DNA of 64,000 nt from Erwinia piriflorinigrans CFBP 5888. Its GTDB lineage: Bacteria > Pseudomonadota > Gammaproteobacteria > Enterobacterales > Enterobacteriaceae. Where the stretch lies: contig NZ_CAHS01000014.1 of the NCBI RefSeq assembly GCF_001050515.1, positions 372,001 to 436,000 of the forward strand. Reading direction: 5' to 3'. Both the position numbers and the translations under genes were made by a program. The notes below the pieces were generated by a model, which was not told where the DNA came from, made no database searches, and was given only the letters and a program-made list of their open reading frames with translations. The number at the start of each line of letters is the position of its first letter. The stretch's first letter is position 1. This document shows positions 40,013 through 48,591 of this stretch, one piece after another.

Positions 40013-40943
40013 AAGATATCCCTCTATCGAATTGCTTAAATTGTGTACTGCTGTATAAAATCTAAAGTTATACAACAAAGAGACTTTTGTACAGCAATAG
40101 TGGTTTTTGGCTAGAGCTAAAATTTTGCATAAAATGCTATGTGTTGATGATCAATGACTTATATCTGCGTGTGACGACAGTATGTGAAAGCGTATGACCA
40201 GCTTTGAAAGCAAGTATCCCTGATATAAATCAAGCGCTGATTCACCTTGGGCCCGCCTGACACAGCAATAGGCTGGTTGAGTTTTGTCCTGGCTAGCAAC
40301 ATTGCACTCACCATTAGAGCTGCACAAGAAACTTATATCCTCTACCACGAGTAGGTTATCTGTAGATAAAAACCCAAAAAATCCATTTGACCAGACTGAC
40401 CTGGTTACGTGAGCTATTGTCCGTTTTGACTGTTTGACGAATAGTGATGTGTTTACTGTTCCTGTACCTCAAATATAACTAAAATGCAGTATTAAAAATC
40501 GATATCCAGGCTGCCAGTTAGAAAAATTATTTTATTAAGGAAGACGAGATTAGTTAGTGTCGTACAAGGAATTATTTAGCTATAAATCAGATATTTATAT
40601 CAATGATCGATGGTGCGTAGTGACTATTTTTGATAAAATTTTAAGTATGATCATAAGTATCGACATTCAAAAAAGGTTTTAGGAATTTTTCACAAAAAAA
40701 AATGTCAAATTTTGGAGCTTTATAAAGTAGATTGCTAAATAAATAATGCAATGACTCCGATAGAGAAAGTGATGAACTGGAACCCGTAACGGTATTATGG
40801 TTAGCTTGCGATCTTGCTTTGGAAGGGTAAGAGTCGGAGATATTCTAAGATAAATTTTATTAGTAATACGATCAAAAGAAATAAATATCATATTATCCTG
40901 AATTTAAATTAACTCATGGAACGGTAAATCCAAAAAGTTGTGA
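40013..40943. other. Long non-coding region between ycgZ and the type III secretion locus
   Basis: Over 900 bases without a credible gene. The left part holds the ycgZ promoter/operator (40049-40096). The right part becomes clearly AT-rich and marks the left edge of the horizontally acquired secretion island. No tRNA, integrase or direct repeat recognised. Confidence 0.6.
40049..40096 (-). promoter_or_regulatory. Candidate ycgZ operator/promoter (MerR-type layout)
   Basis: Perfect inverted repeat TGTATAA-N9-TTATACA (40052-40074) sits inside a wider one, TGCTGTATAAAA / TTTTGTACAGCA (40049-40060 and 40085-40096, one mismatch). On the minus strand the inner palindrome runs up to a TATACA -10, with a weak TTTGTT or CTCTTT -35 upstream, so the palindrome lies in the spacer as for MerR-family operators such as BluR. 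Factor identity inferred. Confidence 0.45.
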
Positions 40944-41510
40944 ATGGAAAATTTTATGGACGACTCAAAAATCTACTTCCTTGATTTCACTTTTAACCCG
41001 AAGACAAGGTCGTTACAAAAGAGTGACAGTAGAATACAGCTTCGTAAAAAGCAGGCTGATGTGCTTAATCTCTTGTGCGCAAAGTATCCGGAGCCTGTCT
41101 CTCGAGAGGATTTTTTGGCTGGTGCATGGGATGGAGGCTATGTCACTACGCAAAGTATTGCACAGGTTATAAGATCGCTAAGACTGAATCTGGATGATAG
41201 TAATAAAAAAATCATTGTAACCATCCCCAAGTTGGGATACCGGTTTACCGTTCAGCCATTATACAAAGAACCTGTGATTAGTGATATTTCATATCGAAAA
41301 AATGCTCATAATAAAGATGATATAAATCAAGTATACGCTGAAGAATTACCGGGAGATGCTCATAATCCTGTGCTATCTGGCACTTTAACAGAGAAAACAA
41401 ATATTTCGAAAAAGAAAAAAATACAAACTGAAAAGCTCAGGTTGCTAAAGAAGTTTTTTTACAGCACTACATTGATAGTAGCCACTTTATTTTTATTTTT
41501 TTTTATATGA
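40944..41510 (+). CDS. ToxR/CadC-like membrane regulator, frame ends at a T9 tract
   Basis: 188-residue protein. Residues about 10-108 form an OmpR/ToxR-type winged helix (LRKKQADVLNLL, REDFLAGAWDGGYVTTQSI, IPKLGYRFTV). A polar linker follows, then a single membrane segment at about 169-188 formed largely by the run of Phe/Leu codons containing T9. The frame stops immediately after this segment. In the -1 frame the sequence continues as a 58-residue Cys-containing tail to 41683, two bases before the orgB stop. It occupies the regulator position of the secretion island (HilA-like DNA-binding domain, no TPR). Either the tail is lost, or slippage at T9 makes the full ToxR-like form. Confidence 0.75.
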   Translation: MENFMDDSKIYFLDFTFNPKTRSLQKSDSRIQLRKKQADVLNLLCAKYPEPVSREDFLAGAWDGGYVTTQSIAQVIRSLRLNLDDSNKKIIVTIPKLGYRFTVQPLYKEPVISDISYRKNAHNKDDINQVYAEELPGDAHNPVLSGTLTEKTNISKKKKIQTEKLRLLKKFFYSTTLIVATLFLFFFI

Positions 41511-41683
41511 AGGAAAAGGCTGAATTAGTGGTTATTCAACCTGATGTTAGAAAGGTCTTTGAGATTTACTCAAGTAATCTGGATAAGACTTTCTCCCCAT
41601 GTCTTCAGATCCCTTTCGACAGATCATCATCAGAAGATGCTCCCACCGTATGCTTTATGTGCGGAATTAACAGATTTAAGTGA
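41507..41683 (+). other. Out-of-frame periplasmic tail of the ToxR-like regulator
   Basis: 58 codons (MKEKAELVVIQPDVRKVF start, SPCLQIP, PTVCFMCGINRFK end) in the -1 frame relative to the regulator, beginning right behind its membrane segment. Three cysteines and polar composition suit a small periplasmic sensor tail. It has no ribosome site of its own, so it is best read as the C-terminal part of the regulator reached by one-base slippage at T9 (41496-41504), or as a pseudogene fragment. Confidence 0.5.
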
Positions 41684-41685
41684 TG

Positions 41686-42363
41686 CTATAAATTATCCTC
41701 TCGCGATAGATTAAAATATGTTAGGTTTTTTTGATTACTTAATGAAATAAGCTTATGACCAATACCATATAAAACATCAGGTATGATTTTGTGGATACTG
41801 TCATTGATCTCTGTCATTTCAAGTGCTGCCTGCTCTAACCATTGTTGGCATAAAGGGGTGCTTTGGAAACGTATCGCATCCTTTTCACCTTGAATTGTAA
41901 TATGAGAGCTATCGGTAAAAAGGTAGTTCGATTTGTCAGCTCCGGCAGGAAGCTTAACTGTTTGAGGTATAATAACCTTGTGCATGTTTTGCTGACTGCA
42001 AATTCTCTTCATATGGTAAACGATCCGTTCAACAATAACAGGATCATCGAATGAGGTACTCACTGCCTCAATCATAAGAGATTTAAATGTGTCCATGCGT
42101 AAATTATACTGCTGCTCGTAATCGTCGAGCATTATCGTTAATTGCGAAAAAAAAAGTTGTAACCCTGTAGCGTATCCCTCTTTTTTGTAGTTTTCTTGCA
42201 GTTCATCTTTACGAGATTCAAATTCGAAATGAATATCACTGCATTGACACAATGTCCGCTCAAGTGCGGATGAAAGACGACGATAGCGGGTAATCTGACT
42301 CAATTTTATTAATACATCAGCGTGAGTTTCTGCGGGTAATTCTTCACTTGTAATCAATCGCAT
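41686..42363 (-). CDS. orgB: OrgB/SctL ATPase stator
   Basis: 225-residue cytoplasmic stator subunit (SctL, FliH-like) that links the ATPase InvC to the sorting platform. The central region is coiled-coil (SALERTLCQCSDIHFEFESR, ELQENYKKEGYATGLQLFF) and the C-terminus binds the ATPase. Size matches Salmonella OrgB. Last gene of prgHIJK-orgAB; start overlaps the orgA end by 20 bases. A9 at 42147-42155 lies inside. Confidence 0.85.
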   Translation of the reverse strand: MRLITSEELPAETHADVLIKLSQITRYRRLSSALERTLCQCSDIHFEFESRKDELQENYKKEGYATGLQLFFSQLTIMLDDYEQQYNLRMDTFKSLMIEAVSTSFDDPVIVERIVYHMKRICSQQNMHKVIIPQTVKLPAGADKSNYLFTDSSHITIQGEKDAIRFQSTPLCQQWLEQAALEMTEINDSIHKIIPDVLYGIGHKLISLSNQKNLTYFNLSREDNL

Positions 42364-42898
42364 AGTTTATTGCCATTTTTAAAAGATTGAGGTGATCGGG
42401 GCATCTTGCTATGTAAATTTCAGGAAGTTTAATCTCAGCAGGGAGGATCAATATTACACGTTCTTTTAGTCCGATAGGCAGATGTGGAATCTGACTAAGA
42501 ACGAAAGCCACTCCTAAGGATAATGTATCTAAATTATTTTCAGTGTTGGCAAGTAAAACATGATGGCGGATAGGCAGAGAAATAAATGATGATAAACGAG
42601 GGTTTGACATCAGCGTTGCACATTTTTTGAGTAATTGGCAACGCAGAAGATAGCCACCTATCATGCAGGCAGCGTCATGGATCAGTTCCCATCGACTAAG
42701 AATCAGTAACGAAATGCTATCACGGGCTTCCCAGTGAGCAGGAAGATCTTTCAGTTGATAGTGAGTAATAAGCCAATAATTAATCAGTACATTATCCTCA
42801 TTATTCATATTATGAATGCTGTCAGGTAAATGCGTCGGATGCGAGTATATAACAGGAGAATATAATATCTTTAACATTTTTTCGGTTTCAAGAAACAT
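42344..42898 (-). CDS. orgA: OrgA/MxiK/SctK sorting-platform adaptor
   Basis: 184 residues from MFLETEKMLKILYSPV. SctK proteins cap the pods of the cytoplasmic sorting platform and contact PrgH. The family's LxxxYSPVxYxHPxxLP-like N-terminal block is present and overall helical character fits. The start is uncertain; the frame is open to 42943, but that ATG lies far inside prgK. Overlaps prgK by 11 bases. Confidence 0.8.
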   Translation of the reverse strand: MFLETEKMLKILYSPVIYSHPTHLPDSIHNMNNEDNVLINYWLITHYQLKDLPAHWEARDSISLLILSRWELIHDAACMIGGYLLRCQLLKKCATLMSNPRLSSFISLPIRHHVLLANTENNLDTLSLGVAFVLSQIPHLPIGLKERVILILPAEIKLPEIYIARCPDHLNLLKMAINYAIDYK

Positions 42899-43667
42899 TT
42901 TTGGCTGATTCCTGTTTTTTGTGTAGGGATTCCTGCTTAACATCTTCTACTTTAAAACGGCGATAATACCTTCTGAAAGAATATAAGAGAGCAGCAATGA
43001 CCAGAATAATGATAGCCGTTAAAGAGATAAGCCATTGGGTTGATAGTGAATGGGAAATTTTTATTGGTGGTGTGTATTGAATAGGTGGTGTATCGAAAAG
43101 TACTACTGAAATATTTTCATATTTTATATCATCAAGACTGTTTTTTATCAGGGATTTGACCCGTGGAATGAAAAGACTCTGGTCTATGTCCCCGTTATAT
43201 GAAATCAAAATACCGACATGATTAGTTAATGTTTTGTTTACCACTTCACTTTTAAAAGATGGATAGCTAATATGCACCCGAGCGCTGACAACTTGCGCAA
43301 TGGTTCTCAGAGACTGCTCTAACCTTTGTTCAATCAGAGAAAGGATACGGACCCGTTCTGCATTTGGTGATGCAATGAGTGCACTGTCTGGGAATGCCTG
43401 CCCTATTTGAACATCAGCGGACCACGGAAGCTGATATTGGTTGATGATTGAAAGGGCTGCCGTATTTTCTTTTTCATCGACTCTAATCGTATAGCCCGAT
43501 TTAAGAGTGCCGTTCTTATTAGCAGGGATGTTATGCTGATGAAGAATCGTCAGTACCTGGTTAGCTTGCTCCTGAGTAAGATTTTCCAATAACATCTCAT
43601 TATCGCAGGCGGACAACATAAAGGTCATTATTGTGATAAAAGCTGGAAGTTTTTTCTTTTTTAACAT
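42888..43667 (-). CDS. prgK: PrgK/MxiJ/SctJ inner-membrane ring lipoprotein
   Basis: 259-residue lipoprotein of the inner-membrane ring. Lipobox FMLSAC gives a lipidated Cys near 21; two YscJ/FliF-type ring-building domains follow (QEQANQVLTILHQHNIPA, VSARVHISYPSF, NHVGILISYNGD), then a C-terminal membrane segment (about 211-231) and basic tail. The ATG overlaps the prgJ stop (TAATG). Confidence 0.94.
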   Translation of the reverse strand: MLKKKKLPAFITIMTFMLSACDNEMLLENLTQEQANQVLTILHQHNIPANKNGTLKSGYTIRVDEKENTAALSIINQYQLPWSADVQIGQAFPDSALIASPNAERVRILSLIEQRLEQSLRTIAQVVSARVHISYPSFKSEVVNKTLTNHVGILISYNGDIDQSLFIPRVKSLIKNSLDDIKYENISVVLFDTPPIQYTPPIKISHSLSTQWLISLTAIIILVIAALLYSFRRYYRRFKVEDVKQESLHKKQESAKNVS

Positions 43668-43990
43668 TATTGCGCTTTTTCCAGTGTTTCGATAGTAGCG
43701 ATTCCTTTACGAGAGATTGTACTTATCAGTGATAGATAATTAGTATATTCAATAATATACTTTTGCAGTATCAAAAGGTTTTCAGGGTTGCCGGTCAATT
43801 GCGATGATTCACTAATAGTGCTGATTGCGTTTTTTAAATTTATCGTCCTTTCGCTAACATTTTCAAATGCACTGAATACAAGGTCGTTGAAAGATCCGTT
43901 GCCGGAAAAAACCGATGTCCGATCTTTATCGTTGAGTGTATCAGGTGCTGTTTGCGTTTGGGCTGACAGAAATTCTGGCTGTATAATCAT
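43667..43990 (-). CDS. prgJ: PrgJ/MxiI/SctI inner rod
   Basis: 107-residue inner-rod/export-gate connector. The C-terminal helical region (NLLILQKYIIEYTNYLSLIS, STISRKGIATIETL) matches the needle/rod family. GAGG lies seven bases before the ATG. Between prgI and prgK as in SPI-1. Confidence 0.9.
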   Translation of the reverse strand: MIIQPEFLSAQTQTAPDTLNDKDRTSVFSGNGSFNDLVFSAFENVSERTINLKNAISTISESSQLTGNPENLLILQKYIIEYTNYLSLISTISRKGIATIETLEKAQ

Positions 43991-44041
43991 TAAAAAACCT
44001 CAAAATGAAGGGGACGAAATAAAGCCGTAACATAGAAGTCT

Positions 44042-44311
44042 CTAGAATTTTTGAATAATTTCCTTACCTATACTACCGTAAGCCTTGACAGCACTGCTTT
44101 GGGCACCGCGAAAAAGAGTATATTCCTGCAATTTCGATTGATAATTAGCCAATACTGATGGGTTGGATGGGTCCTGCTTTAATTGTTCCAAGGCAGCATT
44201 GAGCGCGTTCATCATATCTAATGCCCCTGACTCAAAGCCGGTCGAAATTTGACCTATAAAATATTGGTCTGTTGATCCTTCAGGCATTTCATTTTTGGTT
44301 ATATTGGGCAC
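44042..44311 (-). CDS. prgI: PrgI/MxiH/SctF needle subunit
   Basis: Needle filament subunit. The helix-PSNP-helix hairpin is clear: ALNAALEQLKQD, PSNPSVLANYQSKLQEYTLF, then GAQSSAVKAYGSIGKEIIQKF, ending as MxiH/PrgI do. Start as drawn is GTG (89 residues) with AGGAG nine bases upstream, inside the prgH end (23-base overlap). An ATG at 44287 just past the prgH stop would give 81 residues, nearer to PrgI (80) and MxiH (83), but it has no ribosome site. Confidence 0.92.
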   Translation of the reverse strand: MPNITKNEMPEGSTDQYFIGQISTGFESGALDMMNALNAALEQLKQDPSNPSVLANYQSKLQEYTLFRGAQSSAVKAYGSIGKEIIQKF

Positions 44312-45572
44312 GACTCATGTCTCCTAAATTAAGTGGGAAGTACCAGTGATGGGAATTTAGAAAAAGGTAACCATCATTGGAGTCAATGTAAGATTTGTTA
44401 AGTAACCAGTTATCATCCAAATTAACTGAAAAATTGATCATTTCGCTTCCCCATTTGGAGCGAAAATTTTCAATGAAGTCACTTAGTCTAAGGAGGATAA
44501 CATCGCTGAGGGCATCTCGTATAATTAAGCTATAACCCGTACTGGCCTTTACCTGACGATACTGAATGTTGAGGTTGTCTAAGCCATTGCGGGCTTCAGT
44601 TAAGAGATTTTCTTTGGGGTTAAATAGCACTTCAGCATCCAACGCATAGGGAATCTTTTTAAGTACTTCTGATTTCAAAATCTCCTCTTCATTTTTTTCT
44701 AATTCCCTATATACAGCAATGACAGGATGTACAGGCGAACTGTAATCGATCTGTAATACGGGATGGCCAGCTTGAACCAGCTGGCTGACGACGGTTTTGT
44801 TTTGTTGAGCAAGCCACACTGGAACAACACGACCATTTTCGTTTAGTTTTGAAAGCGCTTCTTTTAGCCATTCCAACTCTTGCTTTTGTGAAACCAAAAC
44901 AAATATGATTTCATCATCCCTGCTTTTTACAATATTGTACGACATTGAATTACCAGTGAGCTCTTTGTTAAGAGTCGCCATACGATTATCAAATTGACTA
45001 ACATCACTACTATAAAAATAGATGAAGGTGATAATCAATAAAGAGACTAACATACCCGAGAACGATAAAAAAATTAGACGTCTGTTTTTTTTTGTAGTGA
45101 GAAAATCACATGCTTCAGAAGGGTTATCACATTCTCTTTTAAACGGATTGTAATTAATGATTTTATCAGACCATTTATCACTACTTTGCTTGAAAGCAAA
45201 GCAAATATTTTCATGGGTGAAAATTTCATTCTCATAGAGTTCAGTTGCATAGCTATCAGATAATCCATAGACATCGATGCCAACAGCCTTATCTCCCTCA
45301 TAATCACTGAGTGATGATAATCTAAAAAGAATATTAGGAGCAGGGAGATCGTATGGGATATATAAGGTATTGTAAGTATAATGTGCGGAGTGAACATGCT
45401 CCAATGAAACTTCAGCATTCGCAGGGAATAATGATTTTTTCGAGTTTATAATGAGAAAATAATCTTCTGCAATGAGATGTAGCTCACAGCCAAACATGGG
45501 GCCAAAGAGAATTTTTAAAGTAAAGTTGGACCCATTTCGTTCAAGGTATTCAGTATTGATTGGTTTTTCCAT
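44289..45572 (-). CDS. prgH: PrgH/MxiG/SctD inner-membrane ring protein
   Basis: 427-residue ring protein. Cytoplasmic FHA-like domain (about 1-130), a single membrane segment at about 158-178 (LIFLSFSGMLVSLLIITFIY) and a periplasmic part with three ring-building domains. Start taken at MEKPINTEYLER; the frame extends four codons upstream. First gene of the leftward operon, divergent from invF across a 401-base AT-rich promoter region. Confidence 0.92.
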   Translation of the reverse strand: MEKPINTEYLERNGSNFTLKILFGPMFGCELHLIAEDYFLIINSKKSLFPANAEVSLEHVHSAHYTYNTLYIPYDLPAPNILFRLSSLSDYEGDKAVGIDVYGLSDSYATELYENEIFTHENICFAFKQSSDKWSDKIINYNPFKRECDNPSEACDFLTTKKNRRLIFLSFSGMLVSLLIITFIYFYSSDVSQFDNRMATLNKELTGNSMSYNIVKSRDDEIIFVLVSQKQELEWLKEALSKLNENGRVVPVWLAQQNKTVVSQLVQAGHPVLQIDYSSPVHPVIAVYRELEKNEEEILKSEVLKKIPYALDAEVLFNPKENLLTEARNGLDNLNIQYRQVKASTGYSLIIRDALSDVILLRLSDFIENFRSKWGSEMINFSVNLDDNWLLNKSYIDSNDGYLFLNSHHWYFPLNLGDMSRAQYNQK

Positions 45573-45973
45573 ATTGCTTATCATAATAAGAAGTCTGACA
45601 TTGATGTAATATAAATGAGTTTTGGTTGATCATTGCATGTTTTTAGAGGGTTAACGTTTTAATAAATAACACAATGCTTTTTATGTAGATGCATCCAAAA
45701 CTTGCACTTAAAAAAGGTAAGAGTGCGTACTATATGTGTAGATATAAAGTTTCATATATAGATTCTCTTTCACAACACACGAAAGTCTGCATCCTATCGA
45801 ATAAAATGGCTGAGTACAATTAATCATCTTGAATTTTTCTTTAGAAAAAATTTAAATATTTTATAAAATTATTAAATTCGCACCTCTGCGTTGACCATGC
45901 GATTTAATATAGGGTAGTGTTGTAAATATTCATCATTGTACTTACAAAGCGACTGGGTAACTGTAGAGGCTCT
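45573..45973. other. Divergent promoter region prgH/invF
   Basis: AT-rich non-coding DNA serving the two opposite operons. A near-perfect hairpin AATTTTTCT-TT-AGAAAAAATT (about 45834-45854) and several A/T runs are visible, but no convincing promoter hexamers or known activator box could be assigned. Confidence 0.5.
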
Positions 45974-46840
45974 ATGGGTGATGTTCATTCAAGCAGTAAA
46001 CGATGCAGGGCCAATAAACTATTCCTTATGAAAAGTCATAAAAAGAAAGGGAAGCCAGCAGTCAGTGTTTCAGAGAATGGAATTGTTAATCTCAACAATT
46101 CGTTGCTTTTTGCGCGGCCATTGAGTGCGACTTCATTTATGGTTTTCACCTCAAATGAGGATGGGAAAAATAATGAGGTGCTGATAAATCAATCCAGTTT
46201 GTTAGCCACTGTAGATGCTGTAAAAATCAAGGTTACGGGTGATTGGTTTTTCGAAGAAATCACAATGCCCCAAGTAGCAATACTTATCGCGTTTCTGGAT
46301 TATCAGGCCAATCCGTGTCGAGCCATCCATGCTAAAACGGGAGCTGATTGTGACGAATCAATCATAATGCAAACAGAACGATTCTATATCTCAAATGTAA
46401 AAAATAATAGACGATGCCTCATCGGAGCACTAATAGGTAGCAGAATAAGCCCCTTAGATTATGGCGTTGAGAATTTATTTTCCTTTATACGGAAAATTGA
46501 AAATTACTGGATATCTCACTTTTTGTTATCTCAGCTATTAAAAGAAGACAAAGAGAGTGGTAGCGACAGACTTTACAATGCCAGCAAGAGTTATGGCGTA
46601 TCTGAATCTTACTTTAGAAAACTTTGTCATAACACATTCACTCGTGGCCCCAAAAAACAACTGCGCATATGGAGGGCTTCCCACAGTGCATTGCAACTGA
46701 TAGAGAAGAACAACTCAATCGCGACAATTGCTGGAAATAACGGCTATGCATCTTCATCGCATTTTTCAAGTGAAATTAAATCAATTTTTGGCATTCGTCC
46801 TCGTGAGTTTAAAGATTTGAAGGGTTGTTTTTATGAATGA
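45974..46840 (+). CDS. invF: InvF/MxiE-type AraC-family activator
   Basis: 288-residue AraC-family regulator. The C-terminal two helix-turn-helix motifs are plain: YNASKSYGVSESYFRKLC and IATIAGNNGYASSSHFSSEI, ending FGIRPREFKDLKG. In SPI-1 InvF, with the chaperone SicA, activates translocator/effector genes; MxiE works likewise with IpgC. GAGG precedes the ATG. It heads the rightward operon and overlaps invG by eight bases. Confidence 0.88.
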   Translation: MGDVHSSSKRCRANKLFLMKSHKKKGKPAVSVSENGIVNLNNSLLFARPLSATSFMVFTSNEDGKNNEVLINQSSLLATVDAVKIKVTGDWFFEEITMPQVAILIAFLDYQANPCRAIHAKTGADCDESIIMQTERFYISNVKNNRRCLIGALIGSRISPLDYGVENLFSFIRKIENYWISHFLLSQLLKEDKESGSDRLYNASKSYGVSESYFRKLCHNTFTRGPKKQLRIWRASHSALQLIEKNNSIATIAGNNGYASSSHFSSEIKSIFGIRPREFKDLKGCFYE

Positions 46841-48581
46841 GCAACAGACAAAAAAACTCTCTTTTATATTTTTTTCGTTACTTTTTTTCTTGCTGAATTG
46901 TAATGTCGCTTCGGCGAAATTCGATGATAATGAAAGGGGAGGGATCAGTACCACTCGCGATGCCGACAATATTTATGTAGCGAGTGACAACAGTGTACAG
47001 CAACTTTTTTATGTGATGGCAGGAGAATTTCATAGACCGATAATTGTTAGTCGTCAGGCTGCTAAAAAACGCGTCACAGGGAATTTTGACCTCAATGAAC
47101 CTCAGGAGTTATTGAGTAAGTTGGCATCTCGCATCGGACTGATATGGTACAACGATGGAAGTTCGATTTATGTTTATGACGCCAATGAAATAAAAAGCAC
47201 GGTGATCCGTTTATCCTATGCACCTTTTGAGCGCCTCGTGGCATATTTGAAATCATCTGAACTGTATGATGTACGTTTTCCATTGCGGTCTGATGGGGCG
47301 TCTGGTTCATTTTATATTTCCGGCCCACCGGTGTATGTGCAACTTGTTACGGCTGCGGCTAAATACATTGACGCATCATATTCCAGGCCCGGTGCCGGAG
47401 AAACGACAGTACGCGTCATTAAATTGACAAATACCTTTGTCAATGACCGTAATTACACGCAGCGGGATACTTCTATCACCATACCGGGAGTGGCTTCGGT
47501 GTTGAAAAAACTGATGAATAACTCAAGTAAAGTATCAAGCATGGGCGGTGCGAGTATCATTATAAATGAAGACTCTGTTAATGAAAAACGAGTCACTGCG
47601 CGTACACCGAAAGTTAATCCAACAGAACTATGGCCTGATTTCAATGATGCTGAATCAGCGAATAGCAATGACGACTCGTCCCCATCCGGGAATGAATCTG
47701 TCAATATCGTAGCTTATACAGATACAAATAGTCTGCTTGTCATGGGAAGCGAAAGGCAGGTGAGTTTCGTAGAAGATCTGGTACAAGCTATTGATGTGTC
47801 GAAACGACAAATCCAACTTTCATTATGGATAATCGACATCTCAAAAAAGGAAATTAATGAATTGGGAGTGAAGTGGAGTGCGGCGGGTAAAGTGAATAAT
47901 TCAGGCGTGACTTTTAACACCAGTTCACTGACTCCTGAAAATAGTATTCACTTTCTTGCAGATGTCTCTGCTTTAGTCAAGTCAGGTTCAGCACAAGTTA
48001 TTTCTCGTCCTGAAATTTTGACTCAGGAAAATGTACCCGCGCTTTTTGATAATAATAGCAGTATTTATGCCAAACTTATTGGAGAACGAACATCATCACT
48101 GGAGAAGATTACCTATGGGACAATGATAAGTGTCCTGCCACGTTTGGCATCGCGTCAGCAGGAAATTGAGATGATCCTCAATATCCATGATGGTACCATT
48201 CCGCTTAATTCAGAAGGACAATCTGGCAATTTTGATAGCATGCCTGTTATCAGTAACACACAAATCAGTACAGAGGCTCGTGTTCCTTTAGGGCATAGCC
48301 TACTCGTGGGAGGATATAGTCGTGATCAGGATGAAAACCATTCCATAGGAATACCTTTACTACGGGATATTCCTTATCTAGGTAGAATATTTGACTATAG
48401 CTATAAAAGCCAAACAAAAATGGTTCGACTCTTTTTGATTCATCCTGAATTGTTAGAGGATGGAGAAAGATGGCGAGGACATAGAAATGATGATCCGGTT
48501 CTCGGTGTTTCATCTGAAGGTAAGGAGCAGACGTTAAAATCTACTGTGTCTATGTTGCGCGAAATCATGAATAAAAAATAA
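46833..48581 (+). CDS. invG: InvG/MxiD/SctC outer-membrane secretin
   Basis: 582-residue secretin. Signal peptide about 1-28 (LLNCNVASA), N0 and N1 domains, N3, then the secretin core (LSLWIIDISKKEINELGVKW, SRPEILTQENVPALFDN, VPLGHSLLVGGYSRDQ, IPLLRDIPYLGRIFD). Forms the outer-membrane channel. The pilotin InvH is not in the window. Confidence 0.95.
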   Translation: MNEQQTKKLSFIFFSLLFFLLNCNVASAKFDDNERGGISTTRDADNIYVASDNSVQQLFYVMAGEFHRPIIVSRQAAKKRVTGNFDLNEPQELLSKLASRIGLIWYNDGSSIYVYDANEIKSTVIRLSYAPFERLVAYLKSSELYDVRFPLRSDGASGSFYISGPPVYVQLVTAAAKYIDASYSRPGAGETTVRVIKLTNTFVNDRNYTQRDTSITIPGVASVLKKLMNNSSKVSSMGGASIIINEDSVNEKRVTARTPKVNPTELWPDFNDAESANSNDDSSPSGNESVNIVAYTDTNSLLVMGSERQVSFVEDLVQAIDVSKRQIQLSLWIIDISKKEINELGVKWSAAGKVNNSGVTFNTSSLTPENSIHFLADVSALVKSGSAQVISRPEILTQENVPALFDNNSSIYAKLIGERTSSLEKITYGTMISVLPRLASRQQEIEMILNIHDGTIPLNSEGQSGNFDSMPVISNTQISTEARVPLGHSLLVGGYSRDQDENHSIGIPLLRDIPYLGRIFDYSYKSQTKMVRLFLIHPELLEDGERWRGHRNDDPVLGVSSEGKEQTLKSTVSMLREIMNKK

Positions 48582-48591
48582 GGAGATGTAG

